From Fagopyrum homotropicum (Eukaryota; Streptophyta; Magnoliopsida; Caryophyllales; Polygonaceae): DNA of 64,000 nucleotides. Numbering within the stretch: position 1 is the stretch's first letter; every line of letters begins with the position of its first letter. The notes beneath the pieces are model-generated. The model saw only the letters and a list, made by a program, of their open reading frames with translations, made no database searches and was not told the DNA's origin. Position numbers and translations under genes: made by a program. The DNA is taken from assembly GCA_033239125.1 (NCBI GenBank), contig BSWB01000004.1:119545235-119609234 (forward strand), read 5' to 3'. Below, piece by piece: positions 56,067 to 64,000 of this stretch.

Positions 56067-57326
56067 TTTAATATCCAAAATTTTATTCCATTTAATTCCG
56101 AAGCAAATCGGACTTCGAGCCGTTGACGGTTTCCCATTCTATCTAGTATTTCCTTCTTCACAAATTTTATCATTTTATGTAGAAGGTAATTCACATAAAA
56201 TGATAGAATTATATCAAACCCTAATTCTTATAATTATTTATCATGTTATGTAGAATTTAATTCACATAAAATGATAGAATTACATCAAACCCTAATTCTT
56301 ATAATTTATTCTTAACGACGACTTTTGACGAAACCATGACGAGTCATGACGAAACCATGACAAATTCGTGACAAGGTCATGACGAGTTTTGACAACTCAG
56401 CCAACCTTTGTTTTTACAACTTCAGCCCACCTCAAGTTCTTTGTCACAGCCCACCTTTGTTTGAACAACTTCAACCCACCTCAAGTTCCTTGGCTCAGCC
56501 CACATTTGTTCCAATCTCATCCTCTCTTGCTGCACGTTGGGCCAAGATCCTCAGTCCAAGGAGAAGCCCGCCAGCCCAAAGGAGCCATTCAACGTGAATG
56601 TTGAAGCGCAGCCGATAGGAGTTACAGAGTGTAACAGTTGGAGATCTCGCAGTATTCAACGCCCATCTGCATCGCCTCAAACACAATGGTTGGAAGGGAC
56701 CCTCTGCAACGCCTCAGCCCATCTGCATCGCCTCTGGAAGGGACCCTCTGCAATGCCTCAGCCCATCTGCATCGCCTCATCCCACTGCACGCCTCCAACA
56801 AGAATAGGACAGAAGATGAATAATCGCACCCGGACCACCTCGCTCTTCTTTGTCGGCAGCCAGATGAGCAGCAAATCCCTCCTTGTGATTCTGTCACAAG
56901 AAGCATCCAGCAAGCAACAGCAAAAGAACAGCCTTGCTCCTTCCTATGGCATTCGCCTTGCATCAATCGAAGAACCACAACACCGTTGTTGATGCCTCTC
57001 CTCATCTTTGTCGGTCGAGTAAGATCCGTACCTATCTTCTTTACGTTTCCCCTCCATATATATGTGCTAATAGTTGCCTCCAAACTGCCTGGAACCCAGA
57101 CATAACAGCCCAGGAACAATCTCAAGGGCTGCTTCATTTTTTCTTGAGTTTTAAGACAGTGACAATCATCCAACTTCTGGGCCAGATTTAGGTATGCTAA
57201 ACTCATTATTTTTTGCTAGTTTTCTGATATGTCATATACGGTATTGCATAGTAAAGCATACTAAAATTTTAGAGGAATCGGAGTTACGGTTTGAGAGTTA
57301 TTATGTTCCAAAGTTGACGTCTCATG
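56067..57326 (+). repeat. E LTR L3, truncated
   Basis: Starts TTTAATATCC (TG changed to TT) and follows L2 until CTCATG at 57326, then goes straight into D's internal region. The join shares only TG. The rest of the LTR and about 20-25 bases of D are missing, so a deletion followed the insertion. Confidence 0.88.
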
Positions 57327-59112
57327 CGCTACTTTGATAATTCTGCTGTCACCCATAAATCATAAGGACATTTTCTGTGAGTCCAAATTGATTGACCCCA
57401 AAACTCTTTCTAACAATTACACCATAAGTCCTATCCAGATGAAGTAGAAAGTACCTTCCATACTTGCCTTAAGGAAATAAGATAACGATTGGAAGACAAC
57501 CTCTTCCGTTTACTTCCTTAATTCTTCTAACACGGATCCAAACTCCCTAACTCGACCGAAGTTAGATCTTAACCAGCCAGTAAAAAGAAAAAAGATCTCT
57601 AACACGATTCTCTGTATACCTTTAGTTCATCCAAGGAGGGTGCCGTTGCCTACTTGATGAAATCCTCCAAGGTGTCGGTAAAGCTACCTCACAAATCCAC
57701 AGTCGCAAGTATCTCTTCTTAACGGTACATAACTCGTCAATACCAAACAACCCTTACAAGTCCTCAGTTGACGTCGGTCAGTCTATAGTTGACTTATCTC
57801 AATTTCCCAGGCTTACTCTTCTCATACCTCTACTGGCATAAAATTCTTGGTGAGCATCACATACTCGGTTAATCCTTTTACCCTTCGTTAGTTCGTTCTA
57901 TCTTCCACACTTTTGTTTCCTTAGGGCTAACTCCTTTTCTCCAGTCCCATTGTGTCATTCATTTGTCATTAATAGTCGTTCCAAGTCTTCCACGATAACT
58001 TATAAGCGTCTTTGCAGTTCTGATGATCTTAACTATCATCCACTTGTAGTTTCTTCTGCATGGACCGTCAGTGTTGATGGCTTAGGTTCCGTGATAATTG
58101 CGGTTACCCCTGACTCTCGATTCCACCAAGGCCGTTTTCATCTACACATTCTTTCGCTGGTGTTGGTAGCAATATTTCCTTCATGAAACTCTGTTTACTC
58201 TGCTACCGGCTTCCATACTTTTGATACTGGCGTCGCGATTTCTTTCAAACTTCTTATATCTTGGAGGAGATCAAAACCTCTCCACACTTGTGGGGTCTAC
58301 CTTTTCGCTATTACACTCAATTCTAGGTCTTTGTTCTGTGCACCTTAGATCCTCATACCCGGGTAGACACCGTATCTTCTGGTCTCTCATGCCTATAATT
58401 GTCTATGGGGCATCCATCTAAATTATAACGTCCTTTATTCCACAATTCTTGGTTGTACTCCATTCTACTTGGTTCTTGCTCCAATATTGTTATCTCTACT
58501 CCGAGATCTTGTCGTCTCTTGCATGATTCTTCTAATTCGTCTCTCGGCTTCATATAGCCAAGTCCCTTGTATGACTTTCTATTTCTTCTATCTGGGCTGA
58601 CTCGGGAATTTCTTCCTCATCTGATTGTCTTTGGGGTGAAAAATTATTTTAACATCTTTACTTTCTTTGCGCACTCGTTCTTCGGATGATATATAGGGGT
58701 CGCTAGGACACCCACCAGAGTATACTACTCAATCCAAGGTCTGAGTCCATTGTTTCGTGTTGAACACTCTTCAAGTCCGCTACCGATTTATCATGAGGCG
58801 ATAATCGCTTCATAATATCACAACTAAACGATATAAAATATCCTTTAGGATACTAACATGCTACACATATACATATATATAATATACATTAATACACATG
58901 ATAATAAGTCTATAAACTAACTCCTATCGATCCGAGTTGCAGAGATCCACGGAGAGTGAAGGTGGTCCGACGTACTACTAACCCAACAACCCGATTATGC
59001 ACATGTGTAAAAACAAAAATCCGTTTTGAAAATCTTAGACCCCTTCGGGTTCTAGTTATTTTATACATTCGGTCTTTCAGAAAATTTCAAGTGCCATTGT
59101 TGCCAACCTAGA
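57327..59112 (-). other. Element D internal region, 5' part
   Basis: Aligns inverted with the 5' parts of E1/E2. Near the join, minus-strand AATTATCAAAGTAGCGCA is the beginning of the tRNA-like segment; its continuation in D is on the other side of the array, at 43772 and below. Relic start at 58813-58811. No readable protein; the 78-codon frame at 57950-58186 (+) is not conserved. Confidence 0.7.
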
Positions 59113-59124
59113 ACTCTGATACCA
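59113..59124 (-). promoter_or_regulatory. Element D primer binding site (tRNA-iMet, one change)
   Basis: Minus strand TGGTATCAGAGT (last C changed to T), 3 bases from the LTR. Confidence 0.9.
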
Positions 59125-59127
59125 TAT

Positions 59128-59432
59128 TGCAACACCCCGAATTCTCAAAACTCGGGGAGCTACTGGTTAGGACCTCACAATGGGTCCCGGCCTTAGTTTG
59201 ACAACAATATTACTAGGATCTTACAACAAGGCACAAACGTATTTAAATTATTTGAAAATATTAAAATAATATTTACATGAATGATATGTATCAGCCTTAC
59301 AAGACAACGATAAAAATACAACACGTATGATGAAACTGAAGACGCCCCCGTCCCATCTAAATGAGTACGTGAACCCGGATGACCATCCCCTCCGGATCTC
59401 TCTACAACTGTCTCAACCTGCAAGGCATCTAC
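59128..59432 (-). repeat. Element D 5' LTR, outer part only
   Basis: Plus strand TGCAACACCCCGAATTCTC; matches 40660-40963 closely. It stops at GCATCTAC, where the other LTR continues AAGCGG, because F is inserted here. The remainder should lie beyond F. Confidence 0.9.
59428..59432. repeat. Predicted target repeat of element F, left copy
   Basis: tctac, directly before the LTR start TGTTGGAG. The right copy is outside the window. Confidence 0.45.
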
Positions 59433-60076
59433 TGTTGGAGATTTGGGCTAAGTCTTCAGTGTAACCGTTGAGCTTGTCTTGAGACAAGGTGCAATGAGTT
59501 GTTCACATGTGTGTCACTATGGTCCGGGTTGCGGAAGGCAAGCCAAGTGACCGGCACTAAGAACAACTAGTATTATAAGGGGAGGCGAATCAAAGCAAGG
59601 TGATTCACGACAAGGTCAACTTGTGCTAGCTTTTAGAAGGCCGACGTTTGGGGCTTTTTAGCCACATTTTATCGGCACACCTTTGGTTCTTAGGCCTTAT
59701 ATTGGCCAAAGAATATGTGGTTAAAAACTGGGAGCAATCCAAGCTCAAATGCTTAGTGAATGTCAATGAAGCAGCTAGTGAGCTTCTTAAGGAGCTACAC
59801 TAGCTTGAGCTAAGATATTGAGTATTTGAGGATCTTGGAGCTTACCCTAGCTATATTAAAGTGAATGAAGCTCATTGGAAGTGTTTGGACCAAGAAAAAT
59901 AAGCTAGCTTTAAGCTAGCTACGGGGAGCGGTTTTGGGCTCCCTATGTGGGCCTCGGGCCTCGGGCTTTCTAGGGCTTCAAGGCCCATCTTTCAAGTAAC
60001 TTCCAAATAACTTCCATAACCGACTCTAACCGCTTTTAACCGCTTTTAACTCCCCAAAACCGTGGCCCCCTATGCC

Positions 60077-60084
60077 TATAAAAG
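60077..60084 (+). promoter_or_regulatory. Element F LTR TATA box
   Basis: TATAAAAG in CCTATAAAAGGG. A start site about 30 bases on (near 60110) would put the 14-nt self-complementary segment (60376-60389) and the tandem array within the transcribed leader. Confidence 0.65.
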
Positions 60085-60489
60085 GGAGAGTCATTTGCAC
60101 TTGATTCTACATTTGTTTTTGCAACAATAAAACTTCTAGTTCCATTGTATTGACATTGGATAGGCCTTCTTATAAGCTTGTTTGCAAAACTCGAAAGACC
60201 AGTATAGTTCCTTTGTATTGACAAAGGATAGGCATCCATCTTAGTTTGGTTTTGTATTGAAAAAACCTAGGAATACCCTTTCTACAAAGTAAGACAAGTA
60301 AGTCTCTTACTTAGTCTTTGTAACGTGTAACGTTTTATCCCACTAAGGTATTTGGATATTTCCGGTATAGGGGAGAATACACTTAGAAGGAAAATTCATT
60401 TATGAATGACTCATTACATTATCCAAGTCAATGGTTTTAACATATAACAACCGGTTTATAAGACATGTAATTGAACTTAACTTCTATTA

Positions 60490-60737
60490 GAGTTTTGTCT
60501 ACTCCTTTTTAGAGATTACAAACTCTTGCTTGAGTTTTGTCTACTCCATTGGAGACTACAAACTCTTGATTGAGTTTTGTCTACTCCTTTGTGGAGATTA
60601 CAAACTCTTAGTTGAGTTTTGTCTACTCCTTTGGAGACTACAAACTCTTGATTGGGTTTTGTCTACTCCTTTGCGGAGATTACAAACTCTTGGTTGGGTT
60701 TTGTCTACTCCTTTGTGGAGATTACAAACCCTTAGTT
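60490..60737. repeat. Six-unit tandem array of self-pairing units in F's LTR
   Basis: Unit lengths 42, 40, 42, 40, 42 and 42. Each has GAGTTTTGTCTACTCC facing GGAGA(C/T)TACAAACTC, so every unit can form a hairpin. The 40-base units lack two loop bases and have GGAGACT for GGAGATT. Confidence 0.9.
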
Positions 60738-60856
60738 AATAACTAGTTTTTAGTTCAAGATAATTATATAATTTGTTTGGCAATTGGGAGAACAGTCTAC
60801 TCACATAAGTGAGACTACGGCCCTTTGGTCTAAAACCGGACACCGAAACTCCAACA

Positions 60857-60909
60857 ATCTTCTAAGTGTATTTATTGTTAATTGTTTTGTAGGATTGGAT
60901 TGATCAATA
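60857..60909 (+). promoter_or_regulatory. Element F primer-site region; not a tRNA 3'-end complement
   Basis: The bases after the LTR, ATCTTCTAAGTGTATTTATT, do not begin TGG and do not match tRNA-iMet. Bases 60859-60872 are the exact reverse complement of 60376-60389 in the LTR. A priming role of either is inferred. Confidence 0.55.
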
Positions 60910-61803
60910 ATGAGTAAGACGTTAATGACAGAAATGACTTCTCGTTTTGGGAAGTTGGATAAGTTTGAGGGTGTAGACTTTAGGAGGTGGCAAAAGAAAA
61001 TGCACTTCCTCTTGACTACACTAAAAGTCGCTTATGTACTCACTACACCTAGACCGGCCGAGCCGGTTGATGATATGGTGGAGGAGATAGAGGTTGTCCG
61101 ACGAAGGAGCAAATGGGATAATGATGACTACATATGTCGTGGTCATATTCTCAATGGCATGAGTCGTGCATTGTTTATTCTACCAAAGTGTAGAGTCATC
61201 AACATCAATGTGGGATCAACTGGAGTCTAAGTACATGGCGGAGGATGCTTCATGTCGCAAATTCTTAGTCTCGGATTTTAACTCATATAAAATGGTGGAC
61301 TCAAGGCCGGTAATGGAACAATACAATGAATTGCTCCGGATTCTTGGGAGGTTCACTCAACATGCCATGCATATGGATGAGGCCATTGCGGTTTCGTCTA
61401 TAATGGATAAGCTCCCCCCTTCGTGGAAGGACTTCCGCCATGTGCTAAAGCACAAGAAGGAAGAACTCATGTTGGTGGAACTTGGCTCTCACCTTCAAAT
61501 TGAACAAGGCCTTAGGGCACAAGAAGGGGGACTCAAGAAGGAAGATAAAAATTCTACTTCCCACGAGGCCAACATGATGGATGTCAAGGGCAAAAGGAAG
61601 AGGTTCAAAGGAAAGGACAAAGGCAATGACAAGGGAAATAAGTCCAAGAAGTCCAAAAAGGATAATGTTGACAAGAACCAAAAGGTTCTTGTTGGAAGTG
61701 TGGCAAGACTGGCCACTTCAAGCGGGATTGCAAGGTTAAGGACGATGGATCCAAGGGTGGAGGCCAAATTGGCCAAAACCCCTCAAACCAAGGTGACTCA
61801 CTT
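60910..61803 (+). pseudogene. gag: Element F gag, two frameshifts
   Basis: Starts MSKTLMTEMTSRFGKLDKFE with the copia gag beginning, FEGVDFRRWQKKMHFLLTTL. Near 61180-61195 an extra base moves the frame; the gag domain goes on with YQSVESSTSMWDQLESKYMA, KFLVSDFNSYKM and LPPSWKDFRHVLKHKK. A Lys-rich stretch follows (61590-61680). Near 61690 one base is missing and the frame returns, giving the CCHC knuckle CWKCGKTGHFKRDC (about 61697-61738). From there the frame runs unbroken into protease, as in copia elements with one Gag-Pol frame. Confidence 0.88.
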
Positions 61804-64000
61804 ATGAGTCTTGATTCTAACTTTGATATAAATTCTGATTTGAATTATGTGTCATTGACTTTTGAATGTTTGTCCATGCATGATGATGACCTTGGATGGT
61901 GGGTGGACTCGGGTGCAACAACTCATGTTTGCAAAGATCGGCGTTGGTTCAAGACATACGCTGTTGCAAATGATGGAGCACCCATACATATGGGAAACGA
62001 GTCTACCACCCCCGTTCTAGGAAGAGGACGGGTTGATCTGTACTTCACAAGTGGCAAGACTCTAGTCTTGTCAAATGTACTACATGCACCGGCCATTAGA
62101 AAGAATGTGGTTTTTGGTGGTGTACTCAATAGGCTTGGCTTCAAACAAGTCATAGAAGCCGACCGCTATGTATTATCAAGGAGAGGAACATTTGTAGGCT
62201 TTGGCCATTGGAACAATAATATGTTTCTTCTCTCTTTATGTAATAAACTTTCTAATAGTAATATAAACAAGAACGGTTTGTTTACATTGTCTTCTTCTTC
62301 TTCTTCTTCTTCTTCTTCTTCTTCCAATTTTGATTTTGTTAAATGGCATACACGACTTGGACACGTTCATTTTAAGCGTATGAATGACATGACTAAGGAT
62401 GGTATTTTACCTAAACTTGACTTGCCAAAATACAAGTGTAAAACGTGCATGTTGACCAAGATAACAAGACTTCCATTTCCTAGAGTTGAAAGAGAACAAT
62501 CAATGCTCGGCTTAGTTCACTCGGATCTAGGCGACTTGCACTCTACTCCTTCATTAGGAAAGAAGAAGTATTACGTAACATTCATAGATGATTACTCTAG
62601 GTATTGTTACGTATATCTACTCTTTGCAAAGAGTGATGCCTTAGACAAATTCTATGTATTCAAGAATGAATCTGAGTTACAACAAGGTACCTTAATAAAA
62701 AGACTACGCACGGATCGTGGTGGTGAATTTATGGATAAGGAATATTTCGAGAGTGTCGGGATCATACATGAGACCAAGGCACCTTACACACCACAATCAA
62801 ATGGTGTGGCCGAACGAAAGAACCGAGTGCTTAAAGAGATGGTCAATGCCATGTTATCTTACTCGGGTCTTAAGCATTCGTTTTGGGGTGAAGATATGCT
62901 CATGGCAAACTACTTGCTTAATCGTATTCCAAACAAAAGAAGCAAGAAGACTCCTTATGAACTATGGTTCAAAAGGAAGCCAAACCTACATTACTTACGA
63001 GTTTGGGGATGTCGAGCCATAGTAAGGCTCAATGACAACAAACGTAAAACTTTAGGTGAAAAAGGAGTTGAGTGTGTGTTCATTGGATATGTAGAACACT
63101 CCAAAGCTTATAGGTTCTATGTGATAAAACCAAATGACTTCATCTCGGTTAATACCGTAATAGAGTCTAGGGATGCCATCTTTGATGAAGATCGCTTCAC
63201 CTCGGCTCCTAGGCCTAGGGAAGTGATCAACATGACTTTAGATGAGGAACACCCAAACAAGCATCGTAGGATTCAAGATGAATCCTGGGAAGCATCCCAC
63301 GGGCTTGACTTGCCAGAGATTGCTCCTATGAGCAATAGTTTGTCCCAAAAATCAATTTTCCAAGTGTTCTTGGTTGAAGGGTCAAGGGATAATGAAATGG
63401 ATCGTCACTCTTACTTTCATATGGATGAGGATCCAAAGACATTTGATGAGGCCATGAAGTCTCAAGATGTTTCCTTTTGGAAGGAAGCAATCCAAGAGGA
63501 GATGGACTCCATTATGGGCAATCATACATGGGAGTTAGCCAACCTTCCTTCCGGTTGCAAACCTTTGGGATGCAAATAGATCTTCAAGAGGAAGATGAAA
63601 GTTGACGGTTCCATTGACAAGTTTAAAGCACGCTTGGTCATCCAAGGCTTTAGACAAAGGGAAGGTGTCGATTACTTTGACACATATGCTCCGGTGGCTA
63701 GGATTACAACCATTAGGTTATAAATAGCTATGGAGGCTATACATAATCTAGTGATTCATCAAATGGATGTCAAGACAGCATTCCTTAATGGTGATCTAGA
63801 TGAGGAAGTGTATATGAGACAACCTGAAGGGTTTGTTTTAAAAGGACAAGAGCACAAAGTATGTCGCTTGGTCAAATCCTTGTACGGACTAAAGCAAGCT
63901 CCAAAGAAATGGCATCAAAAGTTTGATGATGTCGTATTGTCAAATGGATTTAAGATAAATCAAGCTGACAACTGTGTCTATAGTAAGTTTGATCATACCG
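61804..64000 (+). pseudogene. pol: Element F pol: protease, integrase, RT (partial)
   Basis: Protease: GWWVDSGATTHVC (DSGA active site). A Ser run from a (TCT)n stretch (about 62289-62324) precedes the integrase zinc-binding part (WHTRLGHVHFKRM, CKTCMLTK). Integrase core: HSDLGDL (Asp), RTDRGGEF (Asp), PQSNGVAERKNRVLKEM (Glu), all intact. Then GYVEHSKAYRFY. RT begins near 63435 with FDEAMKSQDVSFWKEAIQEE; stops at 63577-63579 and 63721-63723 break it. Still readable: FKARLVIQGFRQREGVDYFD, MDVKTAFLNGDLDEEVYMRQ, SLYGLKQAPKKWHQKFDD. Runs off the window. Confidence 0.92.

Larger units (their letters stand above)
43773..57326 (+). mobile_element. E array: LTR-internal-LTR-internal-LTR, non-coding
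   Basis: Three LTRs and two internal regions head to tail: L1 43773-45645, E1 internal 45646-49311, L2 49312-52011, E2 internal 52012-56066, L3 56067-57326 (truncated). L2 serves both neighbours, as expected after recombination between LTRs of related copies. Both internal regions have tRNA-iMet primer sites and a polypurine tract but no readable gag or pol. The array sits in D, a diverged relative in opposite orientation. Confidence 0.88.
40660..59432 (-). mobile_element. Element D: non-coding LTR element with tRNA-iMet primer site, interrupted
   Basis: Minus-strand order: 5' LTR (59432 and beyond to 59128), primer site, internal region 59127-57327, then the E array, internal region 43772-42125, polypurine tract and 3' LTR 42124-40660. 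Without the array the internal region is about 3.45 kb. I could not read any gag or pol domain. D belongs to the same family as E1/E2 (alignable internal regions and LTRs) but is more diverged. Non-autonomous, comparable to large retrotransposon derivatives (LARDs). Confidence 0.85.
59433..60856 (+). repeat. Element F 5' LTR (1424 bp)
   Basis: Ends are inverted repeats: TGTTGGAG at the start and CTCCAACA at the end. TATA box at 60077-60084 (CCTATAAAAGG). Contains a 248-bp tandem array (60490-60737). A small direct repeat, TTTGTATTGACAAAGGATAGGC-like, occurs at about 60145 and 60210. The frame at 60530-60739 is a by-product of the array. Confidence 0.92.
59433..64000 (+). mobile_element. Element F: Ty1/copia retrotransposon, cut by window end
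   Basis: 5' LTR, an unusual primer site, gag, then protease-integrase-RT in copia order. gag has two compensating frameshifts and RT two stops, so this copy is defective. The right part with the RT YVDD box, RNase H and 3' LTR is outside the window. Lineage not assigned; the RT resembles Tork-like sequences in my memory but this is weak. Confidence 0.9.

Noticed and set aside
60530..60739. 69-codon frame with DYKLL repeats.
   Set aside because: A direct translation of the LTR tandem array; no independent support.

Overview
The window is repeat-only plant DNA. I find no host gene and no functional RNA gene; nearly every base belongs to a nest of LTR retrotransposons. Three Ty3/gypsy elements carry Athila-type gag-pol with a tRNA-Asp primer site, one is a decayed chromovirus with chromodomain traces, two sets are a non-coding family with a tRNA-iMet primer site, and one is Ty1/copia. 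The mix and density suggest pericentromeric or other heterochromatin of a flowering plant, probably a eudicot (weak inference). Many stops look like C-to-T changes of CAA, CAG, TGG or CGA, as expected of old methylated repeats.

Layout. (1) 1-982 is the 3' part of a + strand LTR (element Z) ending exactly at its CA terminus, apparently inserted in the 3' LTR of element A. (2) Element A (- strand, Athila-type) runs from 983 to 20903: LTR remnant 983-2159, non-coding 3' region, integrase, RNase H, RT, protease, gag, primer site 19085-19102, 5' LTR 19109-20903. Its gag is split by (3) element N1, a - strand chromovirus at 9239-18550 with a 5-bp target duplication (gcggg). (4) A sits in the 5' LTR of element B (+ strand Athila-type, 20904-28211); 59 bp of that LTR remain on the right. 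(5) B's ORF2 runs without a 3' UTR into the 5' LTR of element C (+ strand Athila-type, 28212-40659), the most complete copy: gag-PR-RT-RH-INT, then an ATHILA ORF-1-like ORF2. (6) C's 3' LTR is cut at 40660 by element D (- strand, non-coding, tRNA-iMet primer site). (7) D is split by a + strand head-to-tail array of its own family, LTR-int-LTR-int-LTR at 43773-57326 (E1/E2). (8) D's right LTR is cut at 59433 by copia element F, which leaves the window.

Inferred order of insertion: B and C oldest, then A into B and D into C, then N1 and Z into A, and E and F into D. No element here looks able to move by itself; D and E have no recognisable gag or pol and would need proteins supplied by another element.

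Most worth a second look: a tRNA-iMet 5'-half inside the D/E family, which uses tRNA-iMet as primer, with the E array inserted in D's copy of it; a primer site in F that is not a tRNA complement but is perfectly complementary over 14 nt to F's own LTR; a nine-unit hairpin array with compensating base changes in N1; a recurring 12-bp palindrome (CCACGGCCGTGG) at non-homologous places in the Athila elements; and a fold-back scar joining integrase to ORF2 in B.
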